Positions 61,701 to 64,000 of a DNA stretch of 64,000 nt are shown piece after piece. This stretch comes from Brachypodius melanocephalos. Lineage: Eukaryota > Chordata > Aves > Passeriformes > Pycnonotidae. The notes beneath the pieces were generated by a model, which worked only from the letters and a program-made list of their open reading frames with translations, was not told where the DNA came from and made no database searches. The translations under genes and the position numbers were made by a program. The first letter of the stretch is position 1. Each line of letters opens with the position of its first letter. The stretch lies in contig VZSR01000692.1 of the NCBI GenBank assembly GCA_013398615.1, positions 490,770 to 554,769 on the forward strand, read 5' to 3'.

Positions 61701-62539
61701 CAGAGCTCAACATCTAACCAGAGCCATTTGGAAAAATGGGAAAGGAAGCAACACAAATATAAAAGTATCACCCAGTTCAGAGCCAAAAGCTTACAGGAAA
61801 GAGAAAATCTCAGCAGATCAGAATATCTGAAGGCAGAAGGAATGGTAAACATTAGGACGTATCATCTAATGACCCAACTTTACAGAACTAATCATTCAGC
61901 TGCTGAAAAGGCAGGCTGTTCTCATTTTTCTGCATTTCCCACCATATGGCAGGAATTAAGCAATCCTACAGTAACTGGCTTCTATTTGCAGAGCTGGAAG
62001 AACACACAGAGCAGATTTCTACAACTGGGTTTCTCCTGACAGCAGGGATGTGGGTTCCAGTGGGAGAGCCTCTGGCCTGGAAAGGCTGCAAGAGCAATAC
62101 TCAATCAAAGTGGTTTGATCTGGAGAGATGGAAATCCCAGCTTTGGAGGGGAAACAGCTCTGGCAGCACAGCTCCCAATATAATTTCATTTTCAGGCCAG
62201 CATGCCACAGATAACAACATCTCACTGTGAGTTTCACACCTTGTCACACTGTATAAGGCTACAGAAAAGATATTGGACTTTGGAATAAAGTGAAACTAGA
62301 AATACTTATGGAACATTAAAATCAGTTGCTCTCTCCTCTCTCCCAGCTCTGTTGCTTTCTCTTTTTCTAACCTGTGGGACAGCAGGATGTGCTTTTATCC
62401 AAAGCTGCAGCTCCGTGGTGATGCAATACCCCAGGGAGTGCCCTTTCCCCTTCCAATCACTGCTGCTCTCCAGCATGGCCAGGAGTCCTGCCAAAGGGTC
62501 CTCCAGTCTGGCAAAGCCCCGCCTGATTTCTTCCTTGAG
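8107..62539 (-). CDS. EXD3: EXD3, partial gene: 16 internal coding exons (698 codons)
   Basis: Joining the minus-strand exons 62372-62539, 60970-61137, 50729-50782, 50169-50308, 49287-49387, 44362-44435, 43116-43154, 26053-26219, 24419-24557, 23873-24086, 22820-22929, 21504-21699, 20250-20416, 17840-18010, 10280-10333 and 8107-8238 gives an uninterrupted 698-residue frame. Every intron is GT-AG and all phases agree. The product aligns, from my memory of the family, with human EXD3 (about 876 aa) from roughly residue 40 to 740. Numbering within this segment: helical N-terminal region about 1-345; DEDDy exonuclease domain about 346-545 with D358, E360, D428, Y522 and D526; basic linker about 546-600; Mut7-C domain about 600-698. 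Relatives (C. elegans MUT-7, Drosophila Nibbler) trim or degrade small RNAs; the vertebrate role is poorly defined. First exon(s) and the terminal zinc-ribbon exon(s) are outside the window or not recognised. Confidence 0.96.
8239..10279 (-). other. EXD3: EXD3 intron (2.0 kb)
   Basis: Intron between coding exons o and p. It contains one fairly complete CR1 3' end on the plus strand (8440-8826). The remainder is unique sequence in which I see no further coding exon. Confidence 0.85.
8440..8826 (+). repeat. CR1 LINE 3' fragment (different subfamily)
   Basis: It contains the standard CR1 3' order: the ggagaccttctcactctcta block, ggaaatggcctcaagatgct, gatgtggcacttggagacat, a tggtttagtgg motif and the terminal ttccaaccttaacaatttca. 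It belongs to a different 3' subfamily from the 1540 and 16195 copies. Confidence 0.9.
10280..10333 (-). CDS. EXD3: EXD3 coding exon o (54 nt, Mut7-C)
   Basis: This 18-codon, phase 0-0 exon encodes [18 protein letters not shown], matching the VARQEGRIILTSGQPF segment of human EXD3. In canonical Mut7-C proteins this strand normally ends in an LTRD-type acidic motif; here it reads LTSG. The acceptor is ttttttccag and the donor is ACT|GTGAGT. A 7.5-kb intron separates it from the preceding exon. Confidence 0.94.
14086..14245 (-). repeat. CR1 LINE 3' fragment
   Basis: Reverse-complement CR1 terminal region (aatcataaaatagtttggtt, then cagtgagcagggacatcttc and cagcctgacctgg). It is divergent and 5'-truncated. 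Confidence 0.85.
15070..15170 (-). repeat. CR1 LINE 3' fragment
   Basis: Short reverse-complement CR1 tail (aatcacagattcattaaggc ... atcaagtccaaccattcacc), of the same subfamily as the copies at 39118 and 53525. Confidence 0.85.
16195..17060 (+). repeat. CR1 LINE, longest copy (end of ORF2 plus 3' UTR)
   Basis: About 0.87 kb of CR1 in sense orientation. It begins in the reverse-transcriptase ORF's C-terminal end (frames disrupted) and runs through the 3' UTR to the tail actgtgattctgtgatc. It includes a block (16866-16985) identical to a stretch of the CR1 copy at 23507-23626. It is not expected to be coding. Confidence 0.9.
17460..17530 (+). repeat. CR1 LINE terminal fragment
   Basis: Only the last ~70 bp of a CR1 copy: gatgatctttaaggtccctt followed by the tail repeats attctgtgattctatgatc. 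Confidence 0.88.
17840..18010 (-). CDS. EXD3: EXD3 coding exon n: start of Mut7-C domain
   Basis: This 171-nt, phase 0-0 exon begins with a Pro-rich linker ([20 protein letters not shown]) and then encodes [20 protein letters not shown] followed by [17 protein letters not shown]. The D-x-M-L-x-x-L-x-R-x-L-R-x-L-G-x-D pattern is the hallmark of the Mut7-C (DUF82, PIN-like RNase) domain. The acceptor is ttttctctag and the donor is GAG|GTGAGT. Confidence 0.97.
18011..20249 (-). other. EXD3: EXD3 intron (2.2 kb)
   Basis: Intron between coding exons m and n. I recognise no repeat family or exon within it; open frames in this GC-moderate stretch lack splice context and homology. Confidence 0.8.
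20250..20416 (-). CDS. EXD3: EXD3 coding exon m: exonuclease motif III and basic linker
   Basis: This 167-nt exon completes an Ala and encodes [20 protein letters not shown], then [20 protein letters not shown] and [16 protein letters not shown]526 completes YX3D (Tyr-Ala-Ala-Ser-Asp), so the domain is a DEDDy nuclease with its catalytic set complete. The Lys/Arg-rich tail is a probable disordered linker and could hold a nuclear localisation signal (inference). The acceptor is cttccctgcag and the donor is GACAG|GTTTGT. Confidence 0.95.
20417..21503 (-). other. EXD3: EXD3 intron (1.1 kb)
   Basis: Intron between coding exons l and m, splitting the YX3D motif after YA. I see nothing distinctive in it. 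Confidence 0.85.
21504..21699 (-). CDS. EXD3: EXD3 coding exon l: approach to exonuclease motif III
   Basis: This 196-nt exon encodes a polar variable loop ([20 protein letters not shown]) followed by the conserved [20 protein letters not shown] and [16 protein letters not shown] block of RNase D-like exonucleases. The final Tyr (Y522) is the Y of the YX3D Exo III motif. Acceptor usage could be catcag before 21699, or ctgcag six nucleotides further in, both in frame. The donor is GCAG|GTCTGG. Confidence 0.95.
21700..22819 (-). other. EXD3: EXD3 intron (1.1 kb)
   Basis: Intron between coding exons k and l. I see no recognisable repeat or RNA gene in it. Confidence 0.85.
22820..22929 (-). CDS. 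EXD3: EXD3 coding exon k: exonuclease motif II
   Basis: This 110-nt exon completes the split Gly and encodes [20 protein letters not shown] through [11 protein letters not shown]428 in the [11 protein letters not shown] stretch is the expected Exo II acidic residue of the DEDD fold. The acceptor is tttgtctccag and the donor is CAA|GTAAGG. The human counterpart is YGMAGDLQKLGTSCPAL. Confidence 0.95.
22930..23872 (-). other. EXD3: EXD3 intron (0.9 kb)
   Basis: Intron between coding exons j and k. It contains a young CR1 fragment on the plus strand (23450-23695), antisense to the gene. Confidence 0.85.
23450..23695 (+). repeat. CR1 LINE 3' fragment (young subfamily)
   Basis: CR1 3' UTR in plus orientation inside an EXD3 intron. 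It is nearly identical over more than 130 nt to the copy at 16195-17060, indicating a recently active subfamily. Confidence 0.9.
23873..24086 (-). CDS. EXD3: EXD3 coding exon j: exonuclease motif I
   Basis: This 214-nt exon encodes 71 residues starting [15 protein letters not shown]. The DxE pair (D358 and E360 of the 698-residue segment) is Exo I of the DEDD superfamily and supplies two metal-binding acidic residues. The following [18 protein letters not shown] is the core beta-strand region shared with RNase D and WRN-type exonucleases. The exon ends SDAAITKL plus one base of the split Gly. The acceptor is gtgttgcag and the donor is CTAG|GTAACA. Confidence 0.97.
24087..24418 (-). other. EXD3: EXD3 intron (332 bp)
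   Basis: Short intron between coding exons i and j with no recognisable content. Minus-strand reading frames from both adjacent exons run far into it, which produces long spurious ORFs. Confidence 0.85.
24419..24557 (-). CDS. EXD3: EXD3 coding exon i (entry to exonuclease domain)
   Basis: This 139-nt exon completes the split Arg, encodes a charged linker ([16 protein letters not shown]) and then [20 protein letters not shown] and WEKVLQ. The YYQLPIPRE motif is a signature immediately upstream of the EXD3 3'-5' exonuclease domain. The acceptor is ttctgtgcag before 24557; the donor is CAG|GTGAGT after 24419. Confidence 0.95.
24558..26052 (-). other. EXD3: EXD3 intron (1.5 kb)
   Basis: Intron between coding exons h and i. 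It contains an A-run joined to a (TA)n microsatellite at 25667-25703 and otherwise unique sequence. Confidence 0.85.
25667..25703. repeat. Compound (A)n(TA)n microsatellite
   Basis: An A-run of about sixteen passes directly into roughly ten TA repeats, then another short A-run. It lies in the intron between coding exons h and i. Confidence 0.95.
26053..26219 (-). CDS. EXD3: EXD3 coding exon h
   Basis: This 167-nt exon encodes [20 protein letters not shown], then [20 protein letters not shown] and an acidic helix ending LHIQDR, leaving two bases of the split Arg codon. It aligns with the LVGQSPWLQEQLSQLLVSHGDPAAAARCAL segment of human EXD3. The acceptor is cccttgcag and the donor is GACAG|GTAAAT. 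The middle of the exon is unusually CpG-rich compared with its surroundings (around 26130-26160). Confidence 0.95.
26275..26530 (-). repeat. CR1 LINE internal 3' fragment
   Basis: Reverse-complement CR1: ttccttatatctaatctgaa, then cctcctttaagtactgaaag and ctcccagcctgtctccagag. It lies next to EXD3 coding exon h and lacks the CR1 tail. Confidence 0.88.
29820..30385 (-). repeat. CR1 LINE 3' fragment ending near gap 1
   Basis: About 565 bp of reverse-complement CR1, from the terminal ggtttgggttggaagggatc through the 3' UTR into the end of ORF2 (ctcctctggactctccaacc ... tgctccaggtggggtctcac). It stops about 80 bp before the N gap. Confidence 0.9.
30466..30565. other. Assembly gap 1 (100 N)
   Basis: Exactly one hundred N's, the conventional size for a gap of unknown length. 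The right edge is an 11-bp tandem array, so the missing DNA is probably more of that repeat. Confidence 0.97.
30566..30609. repeat. 11-bp tandem repeat at gap edge
   Basis: Four perfect copies of ctgagcacacg, followed by a partial unit, start immediately at the end of the N run, so the array is truncated by the gap. Confidence 0.95.
31200..31252 (+). repeat. CR1 LINE terminal fragment
   Basis: A very short CR1 end (ctttaaaggtcccttccaac ... ccatgctgggattt) with no upstream CR1 sequence retained. Confidence 0.75.
32255..32465 (-). repeat. CR1 LINE 3' fragment (young subfamily)
   Basis: Reverse-complement copy of the subfamily also seen at 16195 and 23450, recognisable by the gcagcgctgtccaaaggctc and ccattccctggggagcctgg blocks. 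Confidence 0.9.
35580..35965 (+). repeat. CR1 LINE 3' fragment
   Basis: Sense-orientation CR1 3' region from the cacctgggagaagagaaggc block through attttattagatattaggaa and the shared CTGTGGCTGCCCCTGGATCC block to agtctgggattctgtgac. Confidence 0.9.
37160..37245 (-). repeat. CR1 LINE terminal fragment
   Basis: Reverse-complement CR1 tail (tcatggaatcagaatatcct, then gagctggaagggaaccacat), of the same tail type as the copies at 42060 and 42745. Confidence 0.85.
39118..39400 (-). repeat. CR1 LINE 3' fragment
   Basis: Reverse-complement CR1 from tail (agaatcgtggaatgattaag) through aagatcatcaagtccaacca, the ccacatccacacattgtttg block and the tctaatctagatattctct segment. An internal A-run interrupts it near 39320. 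Confidence 0.9.
40018..40062. repeat. 17-bp tandem duplication
   Basis: Two perfect copies of ctccttccatggggaga (40018-40034 and 40035-40051) are followed by a partial degenerate third. Confidence 0.9.
41345..41527 (+). repeat. CR1 LINE 3' fragment
   Basis: Sense CR1 end sharing the CTGTGGCTGCCCCTGGATCC block with the copies at 1540 and 35580. It ends in gggatcctgtgattctatga. Confidence 0.9.
42060..42200 (-). repeat. CR1 LINE terminal fragment
   Basis: Reverse-complement CR1 tail (tcatggaatcacggaatctc, ctgagtggaagggagccaca). It is moderately diverged. Confidence 0.85.
42745..42890 (-). repeat. CR1 LINE terminal fragment
   Basis: Reverse-complement CR1 tail (aatcacagaatcacagagcc ... gctggaagggtcccacaagg ... 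ccttgtccaaacattct). It lies within 700 bp of another CR1 of the same tail type. Confidence 0.88.
43116..43154 (-). CDS. EXD3: EXD3 coding microexon g (39 nt)
   Basis: This 39-nt, phase 0-0 microexon encodes [13 protein letters not shown], matching the KSLSQENWTDHVQ segment of human EXD3. Its acceptor is gtcttttcag and its donor is the near-consensus CAG|GTGAGT. Because its length is a multiple of three, skipping it would keep the frame. A 16.9-kb intron separates it from the next exon at 26219. Confidence 0.92.
43155..44361 (-). other. EXD3: EXD3 intron (1.2 kb)
   Basis: Intron between coding exons f and g. I recognise no repeat or RNA gene in it. Confidence 0.85.
44362..44435 (-). CDS. EXD3: EXD3 coding exon f
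   Basis: This 74-nt exon completes the split Ala codon and encodes [20 protein letters not shown] then RFVE. The human counterpart contains ALCPNAATQQRLAALRYLCHKRFVEK. The acceptor follows a pyrimidine tract (cttctttcag); the donor is GAG|GTACGT. It leaves the frame at phase 0. Confidence 0.94.
44590..45060. other. Candidate conserved non-coding element with homeodomain palindrome
   Basis: AT-rich, repeat-free intronic block containing the palindrome attagcaatgctaat (44633-44647), a GATA-type cgataaga (near 44685), tttaattag (44738-44746) and a further ttaattgga. The clustering of lineage-factor-type sites in DNA lacking CR1 or simple repeats suggests an enhancer. Conservation could not be tested here. 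Confidence 0.35.
45555..45685. repeat. Imperfect inverted repeat
   Basis: Roughly 55-bp arms at 45555-45610 and 45630-45685 are partly complementary. The inner arms gatctttcctct and ggaggaaaaatc pair at 10 of 12 positions, with outer similarity weaker and gapped. The two strands therefore encode similar-looking short ORFs. It could be a degraded terminal-inverted-repeat element or a structured RNA. Confidence 0.4.
46096..46195. other. Assembly gap 2 (100 N)
   Basis: A second run of exactly one hundred N's. It lies between ordinary intronic sequence on the left and a 30-bp minisatellite plus CpG-rich DNA on the right. Confidence 0.97.
46196..46240. repeat. 30-bp minisatellite remnant at gap edge
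   Basis: One full 30-bp unit (46196-46225, starting gtgcagatgtgggccagctg) and the first 14 bp of a second copy from 46226 (gtgcagatgtggcc) begin right at the end of the N's. The array probably continues into the gap. Confidence 0.75.
46250..46480. other. CpG-rich segment inside intron
   Basis: Dense CpG dinucleotides (for example gcgcggcgctcccggcagcg near 46273 and gggccgggcgggggcggtca just after) contrast with the CpG-poor introns elsewhere. It may be the visible edge of a CpG island whose remainder lies in the adjoining gap. No exon or promoter motif is convincingly recognisable. Confidence 0.5.
49287..49387 (-). CDS. EXD3: EXD3 coding exon e
   Basis: This 101-nt exon completes the split Arg codon, encodes [20 protein letters not shown] followed by [13 protein letters not shown], and ends with the first base of an Ala codon. 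It corresponds to the SLSLEKLSPKALSRQVLRLLEKYGV region of mammalian EXD3. The acceptor is gttgttacag and the donor is CCCAG|GTATGG. Confidence 0.93.
49388..50168 (-). other. EXD3: EXD3 intron (0.8 kb)
   Basis: Intron between coding exons d and e, with no recognised repeats or RNA genes. Confidence 0.85.
50169..50308 (-). CDS. EXD3: EXD3 coding exon d
   Basis: This 140-nt exon enters in phase 0 and leaves two nucleotides of a split Arg codon. It encodes [20 protein letters not shown] and continues to [10 protein letters not shown], a close match to the MSIPLLLQDKVALVERYV segment of human EXD3. The acceptor is ctcctag and the donor is ACAAG|GTAGAA. It belongs to the helical, repeat-like N-terminal half, for which I know of no catalytic role. 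Confidence 0.94.
50309..50728 (-). other. EXD3: EXD3 intron (0.4 kb)
   Basis: Short intron between coding exons c and d. I see nothing in it. Confidence 0.85.
50729..50782 (-). CDS. EXD3: EXD3 coding exon c (54 nt)
   Basis: This small phase 0-0 exon has 18 codons encoding [18 protein letters not shown]. It corresponds to the AATLGATLKLQ..LGVEK stretch of mammalian EXD3. The acceptor is ttttctag before 50782 and the donor is AAG|GTGAGT after 50729. It is too short to be found as an ORF and was identified by splice sites plus homology with the family sequence. Confidence 0.92.
52027..52315 (-). repeat. CR1 LINE 3' fragment
   Basis: Reverse-complement CR1 starting at atagaatcataaagcccact and running through agcagggacaccttcagctg and atctaatctaaatcttccct to the ccaggccctgctaaaatgtt block. 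Confidence 0.9.
53525..53740 (-). repeat. CR1 LINE 3' fragment
   Basis: Reverse-complement CR1 (tcatggaatcatcgtggttg, then aagatcaccaaatccaacca and ccacatccacatgtttttt), of the same subfamily as the copy at 39118. Confidence 0.9.
53762..53800. repeat. Short direct duplication
   Basis: The segment tgctgctggcagagcc occurs twice, about 21 bp apart, making a recent small tandem duplication. Confidence 0.75.
54040..54260. other. Candidate conserved non-coding element
   Basis: AT-rich, CR1-free block with a FOX-like tgtttac (54152-54158) closely followed by GATA-type ccgataagat (54161-54170). No coding potential. Confidence 0.25.
57520..57890. other. Candidate conserved non-coding element
   Basis: Repeat-free block of balanced composition with SOX-like acaatgg (57725-57731) and TCF/SOX-like cctttgtc (57771-57778), and several homeodomain-type TAAT/ATTA cores. 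It sits immediately beside the C-rich minisatellite. Enhancer function is inference only. Confidence 0.3.
57985..58345. repeat. C-rich degenerate minisatellite (~30-33 bp period)
   Basis: Repeated variants of an 'agcacccttcccacaccaaa' theme recur about every 30-33 bp for some 360 bp. The plus strand is strongly C-rich and the minus strand G-rich. Long GC-rich minus-strand frames with repeating Val-Gly-Arg-Ala-type motifs across it are repeat artefacts. Confidence 0.7.
59050..59385 (-). repeat. CR1 LINE 3' fragment
   Basis: Reverse-complement CR1 beginning at the tail aatcacagaatcccagactg, through ctgccatgggcagggacacc and ggatccaggggcagccacag, to the cttttaagtactgaactgta segment. Long GC-rich ORFs on both strands here are repeat by-products. 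Confidence 0.92.
59542..59570. repeat. (GGACAGAT)n short tandem repeat
   Basis: About three and a half copies of an 8-bp unit (ggacagacggacagatggac and onward). Confidence 0.85.
60235..60365 (-). repeat. CR1 LINE 3' fragment
   Basis: Short reverse-complement CR1 (gttgggagggaccttcaaga ... ctgccatgggcagggatacc ... tccaacctggcctgg). It lacks its tail and its 5' part. Confidence 0.88.
60970..61137 (-). CDS. EXD3: EXD3 coding exon b
   Basis: This 168-nt, phase 0-0 exon encodes 56 residues starting [16 protein letters not shown] and ending LYLQGKYKE. The acceptor is a T-rich tract ending ttgaag; the donor is GAG|GTGGGT. The segment [20 protein letters not shown] matches the conserved helical N-terminal region of EXD3 (human counterpart has SIFQLQDADRSCLLAHV). 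The next exon lies about 10.2 kb away at 50782, yet the protein reads straight through (KYKE then AAILS), so no exon seems to be missing in that intron. Confidence 0.94.
61138..62371 (-). other. EXD3: EXD3 intron (1.2 kb)
   Basis: Intron between coding exons a and b. I see no recognisable repeat or RNA gene. Confidence 0.85.
62372..62539 (-). CDS. EXD3: EXD3 coding exon a (most 5' exon in window)
   Basis: This 168-nt exon encodes 56 residues beginning [20 protein letters not shown] and ending at HPAVPQ. It matches the N-terminal helical segment of EXD3 (human has a similar REEAWRGF..LDDPLAGLLDMLES stretch). The acceptor is ctcggcag before 62539 and the donor is CAG|GTTAGA after 62372. Both ends are phase 0. 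The frame has no in-frame start here, and the family protein begins about 45 residues earlier, so an upstream exon is expected to the right of this one. Confidence 0.93.
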
Positions 62540-64000
62540 CTGCCGAGATACAAAACCACATTGTCATGTACAAAAAGATTAGTGAATCCTCCCTTCCCCC
62601 AGCTGAACACAAAGCTTTATTTTTTTAAAAATTTAATCTATTCAGAGAGGTAACTGTTGCTATTCAGCCACCATCCGCGCCTCCAGTGACTTTTCATGTC
62701 ATTACAGATTCCTTCATGGCTCACTGCACCTCCAACCCAATGGGAAAAGCAGCAATTGTCCACACTAATTATCCCATAAAGACAGAGAAGTTGTTCTGTG
62801 GGGCAGACAAAGGGGCTTGGGATTTGGGGGAGGGGGAGAAAAGAAGTGAGCCGGAGAGAGGGGTGTTATTAGGAAAACGGCAATATTGAAGGTAGAGAAG
62901 TGGGCTCAAAAAGCTCCTGATCCTCTAAGATACCTGCAAGGAGTAGTACAAGAACCCCTCCTCACGGCTGCATCACAAACCTGCATATTTAACCTTATGC
63001 CCACTTCGGCCACAATAGCGCCCATAATCGGAATATTTGGGAGTTTCAAAGTAGTTTGGATTTTACACTCAGATCAAAGTTAATGAAATATCTGAGTTCA
63101 AATTCTGTCAGACTGTCATCCTCCAAATCTGAGCTCCTTCCCCCAAAGCTCCCTGAGCACCTCCATGAGCCTAAAGGCCCCACAAAAAGGGCCCAGAACA
63201 TGGGAAAACTCCATGCCATAAATCTTAGGAATCCCAGGGTGATGTGTTTAGAAATGTGAAGGAATTGGACCCTCACTTTGTGAATATTAATAGGCTACTT
63301 ACTCCCCATCTGGTAGAAGTGATAAATTAGCAGTACTGAGCAATATCTCTATAATGTTTACATTAGAAATAGTTTCCATGGAGCTGGGAAGGTTGGCAGG
63401 GTGAGGAAGTGGCATCCTCAGTACCCACACAGGACCTCTCACTGCATGGTACATCACCAGCGTGGAGCAGGGCAAGAGCAGAGACAGAAAATAAGAAATC
63501 ACTGACAGCAGCTGCTCTCTTTCTTTTCTGGCTAAAAAGCCAAATCCAAAAGATGCTCATTCCTGCTGCAGCCAGAACTTGTAATTTACTGGATTTCATG
63601 GCCCCATTCGGAGCTTCCAGTGGAAACAATATAAAGTTTGAAGAACGACACGGAAAACAAAATAAAATCTACAGAAAATTTGCCAATGATTTTTTTTTCT
63701 TTTTTTATTCATCAACAATTTTTACTGGAAGACAGTTGTTTCCCAGAGTGTCTTTCATGTCTGGAAAACCCACAGAACCTATGGTTTATGATGGTTTCTT
63801 TCTCACTAGGCTATCAAAGGCTGTATGGAAAGGCTGATGACTAACGGAGATGGGACTTTAGATAAGAGATTTCTCCCTGTAAGTAATTTTCCCTGTGGCA
63901 AGAGTTTGTGATGTTAAACATAGGGCTCCAACTTTGCTGGGAGATGCAGCAGAAGGCAAAGACAAGCTCTGATCCAACCACAAACATCCAATACAACAGC
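62540..64000 (-). other. Upstream EXD3 intron, truncated by window end
   Basis: Sequence 5' of the first recognised exon. I looked for the EXD3 N-terminal coding exon and for a CpG-rich promoter and found neither, so the start codon probably lies beyond 64000. The interval is AT-rich with short T-runs (63690-63710). Confidence 0.7.

Noticed and set aside
62540..64000. Search for the EXD3 start-codon exon and promoter
   Set aside because: No frame with a suitable donor matched the family N-terminus, and there is no CpG island. The first exon is assumed to lie beyond the window.
1..64000. CRISPR array, operon, endogenous retrovirus, or tRNA/rRNA genes
   Set aside because: No regularly spaced repeats with unique spacers, no bacterial gene arrangement, no paired LTRs or gag/pol-like frames, and no recognisable tRNA or rRNA sequence were seen.

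Overview
This window is vertebrate nuclear DNA, almost certainly from a bird and probably a passerine. It has small exons separated by long introns, canonical GT-AG splice sites, and more than twenty 5'-truncated CR1 LINE copies in both orientations. Several CR1 copies end in the short ATTCTRTGA-type tail repeats typical of avian CR1. There are no operons, bacterial gene arrays, CRISPR arrays or intact retroviral genes.

One gene accounts for all convincing coding sequence: EXD3 (exonuclease 3'-5' domain containing 3, the vertebrate MUT-7 homologue), on the minus strand. I reconstructed sixteen consecutive coding exons between 62539 (5' side) and 8107 (3' side). They total 2,094 nt, or 698 codons, with compatible phases at every junction and no internal stop. 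In order they encode a helical N-terminal region (62.5-26.0 kb), a DEDDy RNase D-like 3'-5' exonuclease domain with all catalytic positions present (24.1-20.2 kb), a basic linker, and a Mut7-C / PIN-like domain (18.0-8.1 kb). The start codon exon(s) should lie beyond 64000, and the terminal zinc-ribbon exon(s) to the left of position 1.

Layout: 1-8106 holds no recognised exon (3' side of EXD3) but has two AT-rich non-repetitive blocks. 8.1-26.2 kb carries the nine 3' exons. 26.2-43.1 kb is a 16.9-kb intron with many CR1 fragments and an assembly gap at 30466-30565. 43.1-50.8 kb carries five small exons, a second gap at 46096-46195 beside a minisatellite and a CpG-rich patch, and candidate conserved non-coding DNA. 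50.8-61.0 kb is a 10.2-kb intron with a C-rich degenerate minisatellite. 61.0-62.5 kb carries the two most 5' exons seen, and 62.5-64.0 kb is upstream intron.

I found no new multi-gene system. The points most worth a second look are the Mut7-C domain lacking the family's usual second acidic motif, an open read-through C-terminus after the last exon, several candidate intronic regulatory blocks (including a homeodomain-type ATTAGCA-n-TGCTAAT palindrome), the CpG-rich patch beside gap 2, and two CR1 copies sharing a 120-nt identical run.
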